A stretch of DNA of 64,000 bases from Spirochaetota bacterium (GTDB taxonomy: Bacteria; Spirochaetota; Brachyspiria; Brachyspirales; JACRPF01), in assembly GCA_016214035.1 (NCBI GenBank), contig JACRPF010000010.1, positions 54,652 to 118,651 of the forward strand. Reading direction: 5' to 3'. The translations under genes were made by a program, and so were the position numbers. Below the pieces are notes generated by a model, which was not told the origin of the DNA, searched no databases, and saw only the letters and a list, made by a program, of their open reading frames with translations. The first letter of the stretch is position 1, and every line of letters starts with the position of its first letter. Of this stretch, positions 1 through 9,842 are shown piece after piece.

Positions 1-450
1 GCCCGGGGCGTGCCAGTCCTGCGCCTGCGAATAATAAAAACACATCTTGATGCCGTGGCACGCACATGCATCAGCCAGTTCTTTCGCAACGTCACGCTTG
101 AAAGGTGTGGCATCCACGATATTGTACGGGTTGGATGGGGAATTGAACATGGCGAAGCCGTCGTGGTGTTTGGCGGTGATGACGAGATATTTCATACCCG
201 CACGCTTTGCCAATGATACCCACGCATCAGCATCGAACGTAACAGGATTGAAAGTTTTGGCGAGTTTTTCGTATTCTGATACGGGAATTTTGCCGTTGTA
301 CATTATCCATTCACCAATGCCGTGTATGTCTTTCCCATTCCACACGCCGGCCGGCTGCGCATAGAGTCCCCAATGTATGAACATGCCGAATCGAGCCTCA
401 CGCCACCATGCAATTGATGCGGGGGCTTTGATGGTACCCATCGTATTCAT
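1..450 (-). CDS. alpha-L-fucosidase, GH29, N-terminal part
   Basis: Reading the minus strand from the ATG at 448-450 gives 150 open codons running off the left edge, so only the N-terminal third is present. The protein has the GH29 signatures WWREARFGMFIHWGLY, AGMKYLVITAKHHDGFAMF and FYYSQAQDWH, typical of the fucosidase barrel. GH29 enzymes release alpha-linked L-fucose with retention. The catalytic residues lie further in and are not in view. No signal peptide is visible, so it may act in the cytoplasm on imported oligosaccharides. A GAGGAG ribosome site lies 7 nt before the start. The beta-helix gene upstream is on the same strand with a 199-bp gap. Confidence 0.9.
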   Translation of the reverse strand, partial: MNTMGTIKAPASIAWWREARFGMFIHWGLYAQPAGVWNGKDIHGIGEWIMYNGKIPVSEYEKLAKTFNPVTFDADAWVSLAKRAGMKYLVITAKHHDGFAMFNSPSNPYNIVDATPFKRDVAKELADACACHGIKMCFYYSQAQDWHAPG

Positions 451-649
451 TCTATACTCCTCGTTTTCTACCCGGGTCGTATACGTTGCAATTGAACGGG
501 ATGCATCCGAAAAATATCGCGATGTATTGCCGCGGACGATATCCGGTATTAATCACATTCTTGAAGACAAATATACCGTTGTACGACCATCCGGGGAATA
601 GTCTTCATTGACAAAAAGGTGGACTATATTGTGTATAGAGGATTACGCG

Positions 650-3094
650 CTATTCCAATCCCCATTTCTTTTTGAGGTACATTTGTACGGTCATTTTTTC
701 CGTAGGCGACAGACTCCGGTCATAGAGCAGTATCTCGGCGATGTCGCCGTTGAAACACTGCGTTATCTTGTCTTTGATTTCAGCCTGGCCTCCGATAACA
801 ACTGCTTCAAGACTTCTGCCGATAACGGCACTTGAGAAGAATAATCGCGCGGGAAATGGCTGCGGTTTCTGAGCGTCAGGGCGCATCAGTGAACAGTTCG
901 GCGGCTGATAATCGTGCATCGTGCCGTTCCATGTTGAGAATAAACGCTGCCATTGGCCACCGGTGCCGTCGGAACGCGCGACGACGAAGAGTGTGTAGCC
1001 GCCTGTTTCTGTGCGGAACGTACCGGCCCGCACAGCGGATGTGCCGTCGAAGCGGACAAAGAAATGTCCGTTCCATCCGGATTCTCTGGTGATGCCGTCC
1101 GTTCCTGTGAGAGAACGTTCATCACCGGCGGTACGGCTTTTCCATGTTCTTATGGTTGTTCCAAAACCCATCTCGAACGAATCGGTATGATCTCCGTCCA
1201 GCCAGAGACGTAATCCCGATGTGGGGAATCCGCCGGCGCCCGGACTATATGATAGATCCATCGGTTTTATTCCCGGTATATCGGTCTTCCACCACGATGC
1301 ACCCGGCCGCCACGGTTTACCGCCCGATTGCATTGCGCCTACATCACGCGGCTGTCCACTGAACGTTGGAAACTCATCGAGCGGGAATGCGGCTGCAATG
1401 GCGGCTGAACCGCTGACAGGAACTCCTGCGGCGTCAACGGCTGCGTCAAAATTGGACCTGAGCAGCGGACCGCGTTCTCCCTGTACGAAGGTAGACGGAT
1501 CTTTCTGTTCATAAGGCGTTATTACATTGTTGTTGACGATACGTGTTCCCAGCATGGTCGGTATGCGGCCGGTATAGGTGAATGTAGCAAAGGCACGGTT
1601 GACATTTTTTATCGTATTGAAGGCGACGAGATTGTTCAGTGAATCGCTGTTGAGACGTATGGCGTCGCCGTTGATGTTCCAGATGATATTATGATGCATA
1701 TAAAAGTTGCTGCAGAAATTGTCAAGGTAAATGCCCGCAGCCGCTTCGCCGAGGCAGTCATGCACCCAGTTCGATGCGATGATGGAACCGCCGCCATCGG
1801 TGCCCCATGCGTAAGTGGCGCCCGAGTCATTGTTGAGCATGGTGGCGAGGAAAATATCACAGCCGGTGATGCGAAGGCCGCGCGCTTTGTGATGTAGGAC
1901 GATGTCGCGGCCTGTCCGGTACAGCGTGCAGGCGTCTATCGTCGTGTTCGTCGTCCCTGAGACGTTCACGCCGCCGTAATATCCGCCGCAGTAATCGAGG
2001 TCGTGCATCACGCATTGCAGAATGCGGTTGTCGTTTCCCCGCACGGTGATGCCGGGACCGGCCGCGTAGGCAAGGCGTACGTGGTCCAGTGCAGTGCCGT
2101 CGCCCTGTACGCTGCAGCCGCCGGAAAAACTGCCGTTGGGCATAAGACTGTCCGGATACAGTATTTCACAGGATGAAAGTCTGTTGTCATTTCCTTTCAG
2201 CTGAACACCGCCCGCGAAAAAAACAAACCCGGTGAACGATATATGATCGGCGGTGATGTCGAGTGCCAGAGGCCGACGGCGTATCTCTATGCTGCCGCGC
2301 TGCGGAGTTTTGCCGTCGGGCGGTATGAGCGAGAGCAATCGTTCCTGAGTATTGAAGAACCATTCTCCCGGAGCATCAAGCCCCGCTGCACTGTTGTAAA
2401 GATAATAGGGATTTCCTGCCACAGGCCGGTGTACGTCCACGGTGCCGTGGTACGCATCTCCCTTCGAACGCTGGAACGGGGGATCGAACCGCAGCGAAGT
2501 GCCCGGTTGATATCCTGTTGTCTTCGGTGTCTTTGAATACCAGCGATGCCCCGGCCAGATGAACACCGTTGCGCCGTCCCAGTTGCCGGGAGGCAGATTC
2601 GTGTCGACGAGTATGTCGTAATCCGTTCCCTGTCCGGCCGTCGCCCAGGAACGGTTCATGAGATCGTTGAGCGGAGCATTGGGACAACGGGCGAGGTACA
2701 GCATTGTTGTTCCGGAGAAGACCTGCGTGACAGGTCCGTCGACATCCGTTTGATACACGCCGCTTTCCTTCGCGGTCCAGCCTGAGGTCACTTCATCAAG
2801 GCCGGTAATGACAACATTGCCGCCGTCTGTTGTAAAGGTGATGAGGTTTTCATCAGCACCCGACGTCCTTATGGTCACCGTTTCACGGTATGTCCCCGCG
2901 CGGACGATGCAGCGGTCGCCGGCTTTCATGAGGTCAGCCGCTTTCTGGATGGTCAATAATGGTTTGTCCCTGGTGCCGTTATTGCCGTCACTGCCGTTCG
3001 TCGCAACGTGGTATTCAGCGGCGGCGGCAGAAACAGTAATCATTGCAGCTATAACTATGAGTAGGCGCATGTATTGTCTGAGCACAGGTGACAT
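650..3094 (-). CDS. secreted parallel beta-helix protein with C-terminal LamG-like domain
   Basis: This 814-residue protein begins with a signal peptide (hydrophobic RLLIVIAAMITVSAAAA, cut near residue 26). Next comes a DUF1565-type segment (AADLMKAGDRCIVRAGTYRETV), then a right-handed parallel beta-helix of about residues 280-560 rich in N-x-I/L turns. The last 180 residues look like a concanavalin/LamG sandwich ending in AEILLYDRSLS. Such proteins are usually polysaccharide lyases or hydrolases of the pectate-lyase fold, but I see no diagnostic active site, so the substrate is open. AAGGA lies 9 nt before the ATG. The gene sits between a GH29 and an M14 peptidase gene on the same strand. 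Confidence 0.75.
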   Translation of the reverse strand: MSPVLRQYMRLLIVIAAMITVSAAAAEYHVATNGSDGNNGTRDKPLLTIQKAADLMKAGDRCIVRAGTYRETVTIRTSGADENLITFTTDGGNVVITGLDEVTSGWTAKESGVYQTDVDGPVTQVFSGTTMLYLARCPNAPLNDLMNRSWATAGQGTDYDILVDTNLPPGNWDGATVFIWPGHRWYSKTPKTTGYQPGTSLRFDPPFQRSKGDAYHGTVDVHRPVAGNPYYLYNSAAGLDAPGEWFFNTQERLLSLIPPDGKTPQRGSIEIRRRPLALDITADHISFTGFVFFAGGVQLKGNDNRLSSCEILYPDSLMPNGSFSGGCSVQGDGTALDHVRLAYAAGPGITVRGNDNRILQCVMHDLDYCGGYYGGVNVSGTTNTTIDACTLYRTGRDIVLHHKARGLRITGCDIFLATMLNNDSGATYAWGTDGGGSIIASNWVHDCLGEAAAGIYLDNFCSNFYMHHNIIWNINGDAIRLNSDSLNNLVAFNTIKNVNRAFATFTYTGRIPTMLGTRIVNNNVITPYEQKDPSTFVQGERGPLLRSNFDAAVDAAGVPVSGSAAIAAAFPLDEFPTFSGQPRDVGAMQSGGKPWRPGASWWKTDIPGIKPMDLSYSPGAGGFPTSGLRLWLDGDHTDSFEMGFGTTIRTWKSRTAGDERSLTGTDGITRESGWNGHFFVRFDGTSAVRAGTFRTETGGYTLFVVARSDGTGGQWQRLFSTWNGTMHDYQPPNCSLMRPDAQKPQPFPARLFFSSAVIGRSLEAVVIGGQAEIKDKITQCFNGDIAEILLYDRSLSPTEKMTVQMYLKKKWGLE

Positions 3095-3145
3095 ATCAAT
3101 TCCTTATACGGTCATAGACAGTATAAGGCATATCATGCCCATCCG

Positions 3146-4276
3146 TCAACGAACTGCGGCGAGTACGGCCTCAGCGATAAGCGTTCCGGCATGACGGTAA
3201 TCAGGTATGGTCATTATTTTGTTTCCGGCCATATAATAACTTGTTTCAAATGATATGGCGGGAATATGCAGGTCATTTTCAGCATGTTCGGTTGCGTTCT
3301 GATGCTGTCCCCATACATCAAATGGTTTATAATCGGCGTGCCGTTCAAAATCAGTGCTGCCGAACGGTATGAGTCTGCTCTTCAATTCATTTATGAGCGG
3401 TGCTAACAGCGGAAAATGTTCCGCCGCGGTTTTTGATGTGAAACAATAGATGTCTTTTTCTCCCATCGACGGACTGTGAAAATCGAGGAACAGCGCCGGT
3501 GCACATCGGTCTTTCCAGATATTCTGGTCCGCCATGAACAGTTTTGTCTCATGACGCATCGGCGCGCGCGGATCCCATGCGCGGTTAAGGTCATGCGGAT
3601 ACGGATTTTTGCCGTAGTCGCCGGCGAGAATGCCGTCGATATTGGTGAGCGGTACGCACCAGATGAGCGGCGCTTCAGCACCGGCATTTGCCATGCGGCG
3701 TAAAAATCCATCAAGCACCCATGAGCCGCTTACTTCCGCCGAATGCTGACGTGCCGTTATATATATGCCGGGCGTAGTACTGTTCTTTTCACCGTAGCTG
3801 TTACTGAGTCGTTTGATCGCATTTCCGTTCTGGCTTACGCCGATTTCATTATTGTTCCAGAAGCCGTGACAATCACCGATCAGCGTGTCGATTTCAGCTT
3901 CGCCGTACGGATAACACCAGGCGATCTCGGCATAGGTTCCGGGAGTGGCAATATTCCAAAAGAGAGAACGATGACCGTCAGTACGCATTACTTCGGTACC
4001 GGCTGATAAGCGCGTCCATTCCCCGCCGTCATATCTGATCACCGGTATACCGTCCCGCGAATTGCCGAGCATGCTGGTAACGTGTTTCATCTCAATGCGT
4101 GTCTCAGCCGGAAGCGTCTCCGGTGACGGATTGTCTATCCGGAAACAGAACCATAATCGTTCGATGCCTCCATGTGCTGCAGCGGCGAATCGTACCACAT
4201 TGACTGCCGCTTCGGTCACGGTTTCTACAGCGCAGACATTTCCATACGGTATCCGGTCGGTTATCTGTAATTGCAT
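3146..4276 (-). CDS. M14-family zinc carboxypeptidase
   Basis: This is a 376-residue M14 metallocarboxypeptidase. Zinc ligands H178 and E181 sit in ARQHSAEVSG, and the third ligand H267 in FLDFHSPS. The substrate carboxylate site is NR at 231-232, and the general base is E344 in SFETSYY. The first 120 residues form a beta-sandwich like the M14 N-terminal domain of cytosolic carboxypeptidases. There is no signal peptide, so it is probably cytoplasmic. M14 enzymes of this subgroup often trim amino-acid tails or peptidoglycan-type peptides, but the substrate here is unknown. It is divergent from the AraC gene at 4433, with a 156-bp shared upstream region. Confidence 0.85.
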   Translation of the reverse strand: MQLQITDRIPYGNVCAVETVTEAAVNVVRFAAAAHGGIERLWFCFRIDNPSPETLPAETRIEMKHVTSMLGNSRDGIPVIRYDGGEWTRLSAGTEVMRTDGHRSLFWNIATPGTYAEIAWCYPYGEAEIDTLIGDCHGFWNNNEIGVSQNGNAIKRLSNSYGEKNSTTPGIYITARQHSAEVSGSWVLDGFLRRMANAGAEAPLIWCVPLTNIDGILAGDYGKNPYPHDLNRAWDPRAPMRHETKLFMADQNIWKDRCAPALFLDFHSPSMGEKDIYCFTSKTAAEHFPLLAPLINELKSRLIPFGSTDFERHADYKPFDVWGQHQNATEHAENDLHIPAISFETSYYMAGNKIMTIPDYRHAGTLIAEAVLAAVR

Positions 4277-4432
4277 CGGCCATGCTCCTGATGGCGCCTT
4301 CGGCTTGAGGCCATCGGCGACGGGTATTTGCCGCTTTCGCGGTATGGTGATATACTATACACAGGACGCCGGAATTGAATCGTACGATACCGTCATAAAT
4401 AGTAATTTTCTGCTCTCCTGCCGGATGAGATA

Positions 4433-5293
4433 ATGGAAAAGAAAAGCGAACAGGATATCATTGCACACGAACTGGCGATGCTCATTCGGGATGAATCACT
4501 CGTATTTCACTGCAGTCATAAAAAAAAAGCTGCGCCGGATGCCTCGTTCTATATTCCCGGTTTTCCTCACATCGAGATAGTCCGGAAGGGTGTGCTGCCG
4601 CTGACGTTCCCCGCCGCACACGGCGATGAAAACGTAACGCTCTGCCGCGGCGGCGTGCTGTATATTATCCCGGGCTCCGGGGTGATGCGCGATATGGATA
4701 CCGAACGCAAGCTCCTGGCGATCAATCTGCATCGTGACGGCATCGAATGCTACCGGTCGCGCCGGTTGTCCGCGGATAAACTCGGCAGTCCGCGCGTCTC
4801 GTATCATACCGCGCGCCCGCTCAATGTAGGCGGCATGCATACGCTTCGTGCCATCGAATATTTTTTCATCGCCGGTCAACGGCCGGAACTGCTTCCGCTG
4901 TTTCAAAGCTTTCTCATGACTATACGCTCCATGATAACGGATGACCGTGCGGATCCGCAGACGCGTGCTCATGCGACATACAAGATGATAATGCATTACA
5001 TGCGGGAGAAGTGTACCGATGCAATAGGCCGCGGAACTGCGGCTGAAGAGTTCGGACTGTCACCGGATTATATCACACACCTGTTTGCGAAATACGGCGA
5101 CCGCGGGTTCAATGATGTTTTGACGGAGCTGCGGTTGGAACAGGCTGAACGGTATCTCAGACAAGGCAGGTATCCGGTGAATCGTGTGGGGGAACTCTGC
5201 GGCTTTGAGGATGCCGGGTATTTCATCAAGGTGTTCAGACGATATTACGGCATGACGCCGGGCAGTTTTATGGACAGGCTGACGGGGAAGTGA
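4433..5293 (+). CDS. AraC-family transcriptional regulator
   Basis: This is a 286-residue one-component regulator. The N-terminal half (about 40-160) looks like a cupin sensory domain (IEIVRKG, LYIIPGSGVM). The C-terminal 90 residues hold the two AraC helix-turn-helices (AEEFGLSPDYITHLFAKYGDRGF and VGELCGFEDAGYFIKVFRRYYGMTP). GGATGAG precedes the ATG. It lies between the divergent M14 gene and the convergent SGNH/GH5 pair, so either could be its target. The ligand is not deducible. Confidence 0.9.
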   Translation: MEKKSEQDIIAHELAMLIRDESLVFHCSHKKKAAPDASFYIPGFPHIEIVRKGVLPLTFPAAHGDENVTLCRGGVLYIIPGSGVMRDMDTERKLLAINLHRDGIECYRSRRLSADKLGSPRVSYHTARPLNVGGMHTLRAIEYFFIAGQRPELLPLFQSFLMTIRSMITDDRADPQTRAHATYKMIMHYMREKCTDAIGRGTAAEEFGLSPDYITHLFAKYGDRGFNDVLTELRLEQAERYLRQGRYPVNRVGELCGFEDAGYFIKVFRRYYGMTPGSFMDRLTGK

Positions 5294-5334
5294 TTATTTT
5301 GCCCCTGCCGGGAAACGAGTTATCGAACAGAATA

Positions 5335-6375
5335 TCATTGTATCTTTTCCATAGCGTCACCGAGCTTTGCCGCAAAATGAGCCGCTCCGGCGACATTGAG
5401 ATGAACCGCATCGTTAAGCCCGTCGGCATCGGTGAAGGCGGGCCCTTCAATGCAGTACATACCGGTGCCGCCTTTGGCCGTTTCGTCGGCAACAACACGG
5501 CGCACAGCCTCGCGATACATCTCAAGCGTGACATTCGTTTTGGTTTTATTTCCGCTTGCGGTTGTCGTTGAAAACGTCGGTGTAATGCAGAAAATCTGCG
5601 CCTTCGGATGATCGTTTCGCAGTGCGGAGAGTATGCGATGATAACTCTTCTCATACGACTCGACTGAATTGATCCCGTTCATGTCATTATATCCGATGAG
5701 TATGGTTACGACATCAACCTGTTTATTGCTGATCATGGCTGCAACAGCCGGTGAGATCTGTCCGCCGCCGACCGCAAGATTAAACAGCTCCCAGCCGAAC
5801 CGCCGTGCGATCTGAAACGCATAGGTCTCTGCCGTCATTGTCTGGCCGGTGCCGTGCGTGATCGAGTCGCCGATGGCGATATAGCATTTTCGATGAAGCA
5901 TCTTTTTCGGAAGCAGCTCACCGGAAATATCAAGTCCGCCGAAAACCGGATTCGCCCAGTTCGGCATCACAATCTCATACTGCGCAGCACCGGCGGCTGT
6001 CGGAATAGACAGTGAAAACGGCGAACCTGCTGTTCCGCCCACAAGATTGGTGACGAATACCGTATCACGGTAAACGCTGAACCGGCTCACGCCTCTGCCT
6101 GCGGTTGGAAACAGAAACTTCGCAGTGACAGCACTGGCGTCGGCGTTAAAGCGTATCACAATGCCGGTGGTGGTAAGCGCCCTGTCATTGTTAAATGTCT
6201 TGTCTTTGCTCGCGAGTGTCGCGGCATCAAAGCGCGGCATGGTCATATAGCCGTTTGACATTGAGGGGAAATAGACACCGTCATAGGCGATACGGGAATC
6301 ATCCGGGGCAATTGTTTCTGCGGTAAGGACTCTGCATACGCATAAAAGCGAAATCATGATTGAAATTTTTGTCAT
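5335..6375 (-). CDS. secreted SGNH/GDSL hydrolase
   Basis: This is a 346-residue esterase-type protein. A signal peptide (ISIMISLLCVCRVLTAE) is followed by an N-terminal beta-sandwich (about 25-150) and an SGNH domain. Block I is AIGDSITHG with nucleophile S171, the glycine block is AVGGG, block III is IGYNDMN, and block V ends in DGLNDAVHLN with the catalytic D-x-x-H. These enzymes often remove acetyl groups from plant polysaccharides. The open frame extends to a GTG at 6393 that overlaps the GH5 stop. I prefer the ATG at 6375 because GGAG lies 8 nt upstream and the signal peptide fits better. Likely the second gene of a GH5-esterase operon. Confidence 0.85.
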   Translation of the reverse strand: MTKISIMISLLCVCRVLTAETIAPDDSRIAYDGVYFPSMSNGYMTMPRFDAATLASKDKTFNNDRALTTTGIVIRFNADASAVTAKFLFPTAGRGVSRFSVYRDTVFVTNLVGGTAGSPFSLSIPTAAGAAQYEIVMPNWANPVFGGLDISGELLPKKMLHRKCYIAIGDSITHGTGQTMTAETYAFQIARRFGWELFNLAVGGGQISPAVAAMISNKQVDVVTILIGYNDMNGINSVESYEKSYHRILSALRNDHPKAQIFCITPTFSTTTASGNKTKTNVTLEMYREAVRRVVADETAKGGTGMYCIEGPAFTDADGLNDAVHLNVAGAAHFAAKLGDAMEKIQ

Positions 6376-6389
6376 TAGCTTTACTCCAC

Positions 6390-7394
6390 TCACTTCCCCA
6401 GAGATTCGAAAATCGGCGTGTTCATCTTCACCAGCTGGCCCTTTACCAGTTTGCCCGATTCGGTCAGTTCCTCATCCGTCCAGCCGGAGAGCTTGTTCAG
6501 ATTGGGGATGAGTATCGAGGCTGTCTCTGCCTTGTCGGCCACCGACCAGTTGCAGTAGCTGATATGGTTTGCCTCGAGGAATTCGTACCAGGCGGCCGTC
6601 TCGGCGGGATCGAACTTTCCATTTCCCGAGGAGCCGCAGGTGCCATATTCGGTGACAAAAACAGGGATACCCGCGGCGAGGGCCCGGGCGGTTTGGTCCC
6701 GCAGGGACTGTTTATGTGTGCCCGCGTAGAAGTGCATGGTGTAGGCGATGTTTGGCCCGGCGAGAGGATCTGCGGCAGCCTCGTCGACGCGCTGTGACCA
6801 TGTCCGTGTGCCGACGATGATGAGGTTGGATGGATCGTTCCTGCGGATCGCCGGGATCACAGTTTCTGCGTAGGGCTTGATGATGGTGCTCCACTGTACG
6901 TCCTGGGGTTCATTGAAGAGCTCGTAGATCACGTTGGGATACGCGCCGAATTCCTTCGAGACCTGATCGAAAAACGCCAGCGCGTTCTCGGTTTCCTTGT
7001 GGGCATTGTGGCTGTGAAAATCGATTATTACATAGATGCCGGTATCAACGCACGCCTTGATGACGGCCCGAAGCGCGGCCATTGTCTTCTCCGGCGCGCC
7101 GTTGAAGCCGTCTTTCGAGCCCGTAGCCATAGCCGCGCGTACGACCGTGCACTTCCAATCATCCCTGAGCCAGCGCACGGTCTCGGCCGTGTAGAACTTT
7201 CCCATCCATTGGCTCCAGAACAGTGACATGCCGCGCAGCACCACGGGCTCTCCCCGGGCATCGCATACCTTATTGCCGACCGTGCAGAGCCGACCGTACT
7301 TCTCCACGACGGTTGTCGGTCCCGCCCCGAAGGACGGCAGTGCTGTGAAGAGCAGGCCCATGCCCATTATCTGCAAAACAGCCGTACATTTCAT
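6390..7394 (-). CDS. secreted GH5 endoglucanase-type glycoside hydrolase
   Basis: This is a 334-residue GH5 enzyme with a signal peptide (LQIMGMGLLFTALPSFGAG). It has a (beta/alpha)8 barrel with the subfamily pattern of bacterial cellulases: LRGMSLFWSQW, YVIIDFHSHNA, acid/base E162 in YELFNEPQ, HFYAGTHKQ and nucleophile E249 in VFVTEYGTC. GH5 members of this type cleave beta-1,4-glucans with retention. The length equals a bare catalytic domain, with no binding module. GGAG lies 8 nt before the ATG. The SGNH esterase follows with touching reading frames, consistent with co-transcription and joint attack on an acetylated glucan or mannan. Confidence 0.92.
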   Translation of the reverse strand: MKCTAVLQIMGMGLLFTALPSFGAGPTTVVEKYGRLCTVGNKVCDARGEPVVLRGMSLFWSQWMGKFYTAETVRWLRDDWKCTVVRAAMATGSKDGFNGAPEKTMAALRAVIKACVDTGIYVIIDFHSHNAHKETENALAFFDQVSKEFGAYPNVIYELFNEPQDVQWSTIIKPYAETVIPAIRRNDPSNLIIVGTRTWSQRVDEAAADPLAGPNIAYTMHFYAGTHKQSLRDQTARALAAGIPVFVTEYGTCGSSGNGKFDPAETAAWYEFLEANHISYCNWSVADKAETASILIPNLNKLSGWTDEELTESGKLVKGQLVKMNTPIFESLGK

Positions 7395-7430
7395 ATAGTG
7401 ATCTCCGGTGTATTGAGGATATAACGAATA

Positions 7431-8888
7431 CTATTCTATCTTCATCGGCGGGAATCCGCGCGGGTCATCATTGTGCGGAACAACATCCGCCGTATGAATA
7501 TACCAGTCAAGCATGCGTTTTTCAAGTGCCGACCGCGCCGATTCGTACGCGGGATCGTCGTGACGGTTATTTAGCTCCTGCGGATCGTTCGTGAGGTCAT
7601 AGAGTTCGGATATACCGTTCGGTCGGCGTATCAGTTTATATTCCATCGTCCGTATCATCGTTGCGCGGCAGACGCTTTCGGGGTGTTCCTGCTGCTGCAA
7701 GGCCTTGGGGTAATAGATGTTCGTTTTGGTGCGTAAACCCTGGTCGGTCCCGGGGCGTCCCTCGAAACAGTTCGGTTCGTGAGTGTCATATCCGCCCTCG
7801 GCGAACACGGCACGTTCTTTGTCTCCCGCAGCACCGTTCAGCTGCGGTACGAGCGACTGCGCAAAATGCGTATGTTCCGCTTTCACACCGGCGAGGTCCA
7901 TTATCGTCGCCATCATGTCAAACATCTCCACCTGTTCTTTGACGACATGTCCGGCCTTGTTGCCCGGCACTTTTGCCACGAACGGCACGCGTGTGAGCAC
8001 ATCCTCTAGGCCCGACGGCCATTTCTCAACAAGACCGTAATCGCCGGCATAGTCGCCATGGTCGGAGAAAAAGAAGGTTGCCGTGTCCTTGTCGAGCCCG
8101 GTGTCGGCGAGCGTCTGCATCAGTTCGCCGAGCATATGGTCAACGACGCCTATCATGCCGAGGTAGACTGCGTTGATCTTACGGAGCATCGCTTCATCAA
8201 TCTCGCCGAGACGACGGTACTGCCGGATGAGCGCATGGAAGTCAGGTTTTCCAGGCATATCCTTCGGACGCAGCGGCGGGAGTTTTTCAGGTTCGATGAG
8301 GTCATGCCACTTTCCCGGTGCCCAGTACGGGCAGTGCGGGAACGATATCGGCAGAAAAATGACAAACGGTTTTGCCGGTTTTGACTTCAGGAACTGAATC
8401 GCGCCGTCTACGCTGCGAAAGTCGTGCAGCTCTTCGATCTCCGATGCACCGGGTTTGTGGAGGAATGAATAATAGCGCGGGTCATCGATGCCGTATTCCT
8501 GCATGCCGCCCTTGCCGGGCTTGTACCGCGTCGACCGTGCGCCCAGGTTCCAGTCGGTAACGCTGTCGAATGTGCTTTCCGGTGAGAGCATGTCGTTCTT
8601 ACCGCCGATGAGTACGTCGTAGCCTGCGTTTTTCATATAGCGCAGCAGGTTCGGTTCATCGGGGCGAAGCGAATGCCAGAGCGTCCGATGGCCGCGTACA
8701 TGCGGATACCAGCCGGTCATGAAGCTTGCCCGGGACGGCGTACAGACGGTATGCTGTACGTGGCACTGGTCGAAACGCACGCCCTCCGACGCAAGACGGT
8801 CGAGATTGGGTGTCGGTGCCAGCGGATGTCCGTAACAGCCGGCGCTTTCCGCGCGACACTCGTCGGGGTTGAAGATGATAAAGTTCAT
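7431..8888 (-). CDS. type I sulfatase
   Basis: This is a 485-residue arylsulfatase-superfamily protein. The maturation motif is CTPSRASFMTG, with C49 expected to become formylglycine, followed by GWYPHVRGHRT. Metal ligands include the N-terminal NPDE and the later FFSDHGDYAGDYG. Family members hydrolyse sulfate esters of sugars. There is no signal peptide, so it may be cytoplasmic or use an unusual export route. The usual DD pair at the N-terminal metal site reads DE. No sulfatase-maturing enzyme is seen in the window. AAGGA precedes the ATG, and the AraC gene at 8987 is divergent and may regulate it. Confidence 0.9.
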   Translation of the reverse strand: MNFIIFNPDECRAESAGCYGHPLAPTPNLDRLASEGVRFDQCHVQHTVCTPSRASFMTGWYPHVRGHRTLWHSLRPDEPNLLRYMKNAGYDVLIGGKNDMLSPESTFDSVTDWNLGARSTRYKPGKGGMQEYGIDDPRYYSFLHKPGASEIEELHDFRSVDGAIQFLKSKPAKPFVIFLPISFPHCPYWAPGKWHDLIEPEKLPPLRPKDMPGKPDFHALIRQYRRLGEIDEAMLRKINAVYLGMIGVVDHMLGELMQTLADTGLDKDTATFFFSDHGDYAGDYGLVEKWPSGLEDVLTRVPFVAKVPGNKAGHVVKEQVEMFDMMATIMDLAGVKAEHTHFAQSLVPQLNGAAGDKERAVFAEGGYDTHEPNCFEGRPGTDQGLRTKTNIYYPKALQQQEHPESVCRATMIRTMEYKLIRRPNGISELYDLTNDPQELNNRHDDPAYESARSALEKRMLDWYIHTADVVPHNDDPRGFPPMKIE

Positions 8889-8986
8889 ACTATGGAATCC
8901 TTGGGGTGACTATTACAATAATAATACGATAAAACCATACTTTATTGTATGGCAATATTTCTGATAAATTTGTATAATTGTCGGAT

Positions 8987-9790
8987 ATGAAATCATTCAG
9001 GCATGTTTACGGGCTTGAGCCCGGAAAGAAAAACGAACGGTTCCGCGCGCAGGTAGCCGGATTTCGCTGGGCATTTGAGCGGCCGTCGCTGTATCCGCAG
9101 GGGATGAACGCGTGGTCGTTCATCCATTCGTATGAACCCATTACGGTGCATACCCCGGATGGCGCGGTATCGTCGGACGGACATGCAGTGATGATATTCC
9201 CGCCGGGATTGATAATGCATATGACAGCGGCTGCGAGCCGGACACGGCAGACGTGGCTGCGTGTCGTTGGTACTTCCGTGCCGCTCTGGATACGCGAGAA
9301 TGGACTGAACACCTATGAAGCCATGCCGATGGGCTCTGCCGATATCAGCGAACGGTATGTGCTGGCAGCCGACAGGGAACTTGCATGTCCGGATGCGGAT
9401 AATATTATCGTCGAGCATATTCTCTGCGCGTGGCTCCGGGAAATTCGAAGGATGAAGGGTTCATCGCTTCCGGTTCCCGATGCCATACGTGCCGTCTATG
9501 AACGCATGCGCGCCGGTTTCACCAGACCGCTGACGACAGCCGAGCTTGCCGCTGACGCCGGGTATTCGCGCGCGTATTTCATCGAACAGTTTACGCACTG
9601 GTTCGGTATTCCGCCGATGAAATATCTCACGCGACTGCGTATGGAGCACGCACGGTATCTGCTCGAGGACGCACGCATGCCGGTGGGGGATATTGCGCGG
9701 GAGTGCGGCTACACCGATGTGTTTCATTTTTCAAAAGCGTTCAAGCTGCATACGGGTGCAAGTCCACGGCAGTTTCGCTTGACAAAATAG
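8987..9790 (+). CDS. AraC-family transcriptional regulator
   Basis: This is a 267-residue regulator whose N-terminal cupin-like domain includes HTPDGAVSS and VMIFPPGLIM. The C-terminal double helix-turn-helix includes TTAELAADAGYSRAYFIEQFTHWFG and VGDIARECGYTDVFHFSKAFKLHTG. It is divergent from the sulfatase, the probable target. The frame extends to a TTG at 8978, but I chose the ATG at 8987. A TATAAT hexamer at 8973-8978 would place the transcript start within about two bases of this ATG, and no Shine-Dalgarno sequence is visible. The mRNA may therefore be leaderless. Confidence 0.88.
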   Translation: MKSFRHVYGLEPGKKNERFRAQVAGFRWAFERPSLYPQGMNAWSFIHSYEPITVHTPDGAVSSDGHAVMIFPPGLIMHMTAAASRTRQTWLRVVGTSVPLWIRENGLNTYEAMPMGSADISERYVLAADRELACPDADNIIVEHILCAWLREIRRMKGSSLPVPDAIRAVYERMRAGFTRPLTTAELAADAGYSRAYFIEQFTHWFGIPPMKYLTRLRMEHARYLLEDARMPVGDIARECGYTDVFHFSKAFKLHTGASPRQFRLTK

Positions 9791-9842
9791 ATGACATCAA
9801 TTATATTTTTATATGTTAACTGCATCCGTTAACAAAACTGCC

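Noticed and set aside
377..835. Short plus-strand frames (377-601, 608-835) with TTGACA at 608-613
   Set aside because: They run over the fucosidase start and the end of the beta-helix gene, have no ribosome site or motif, and the matching -10 is poor.
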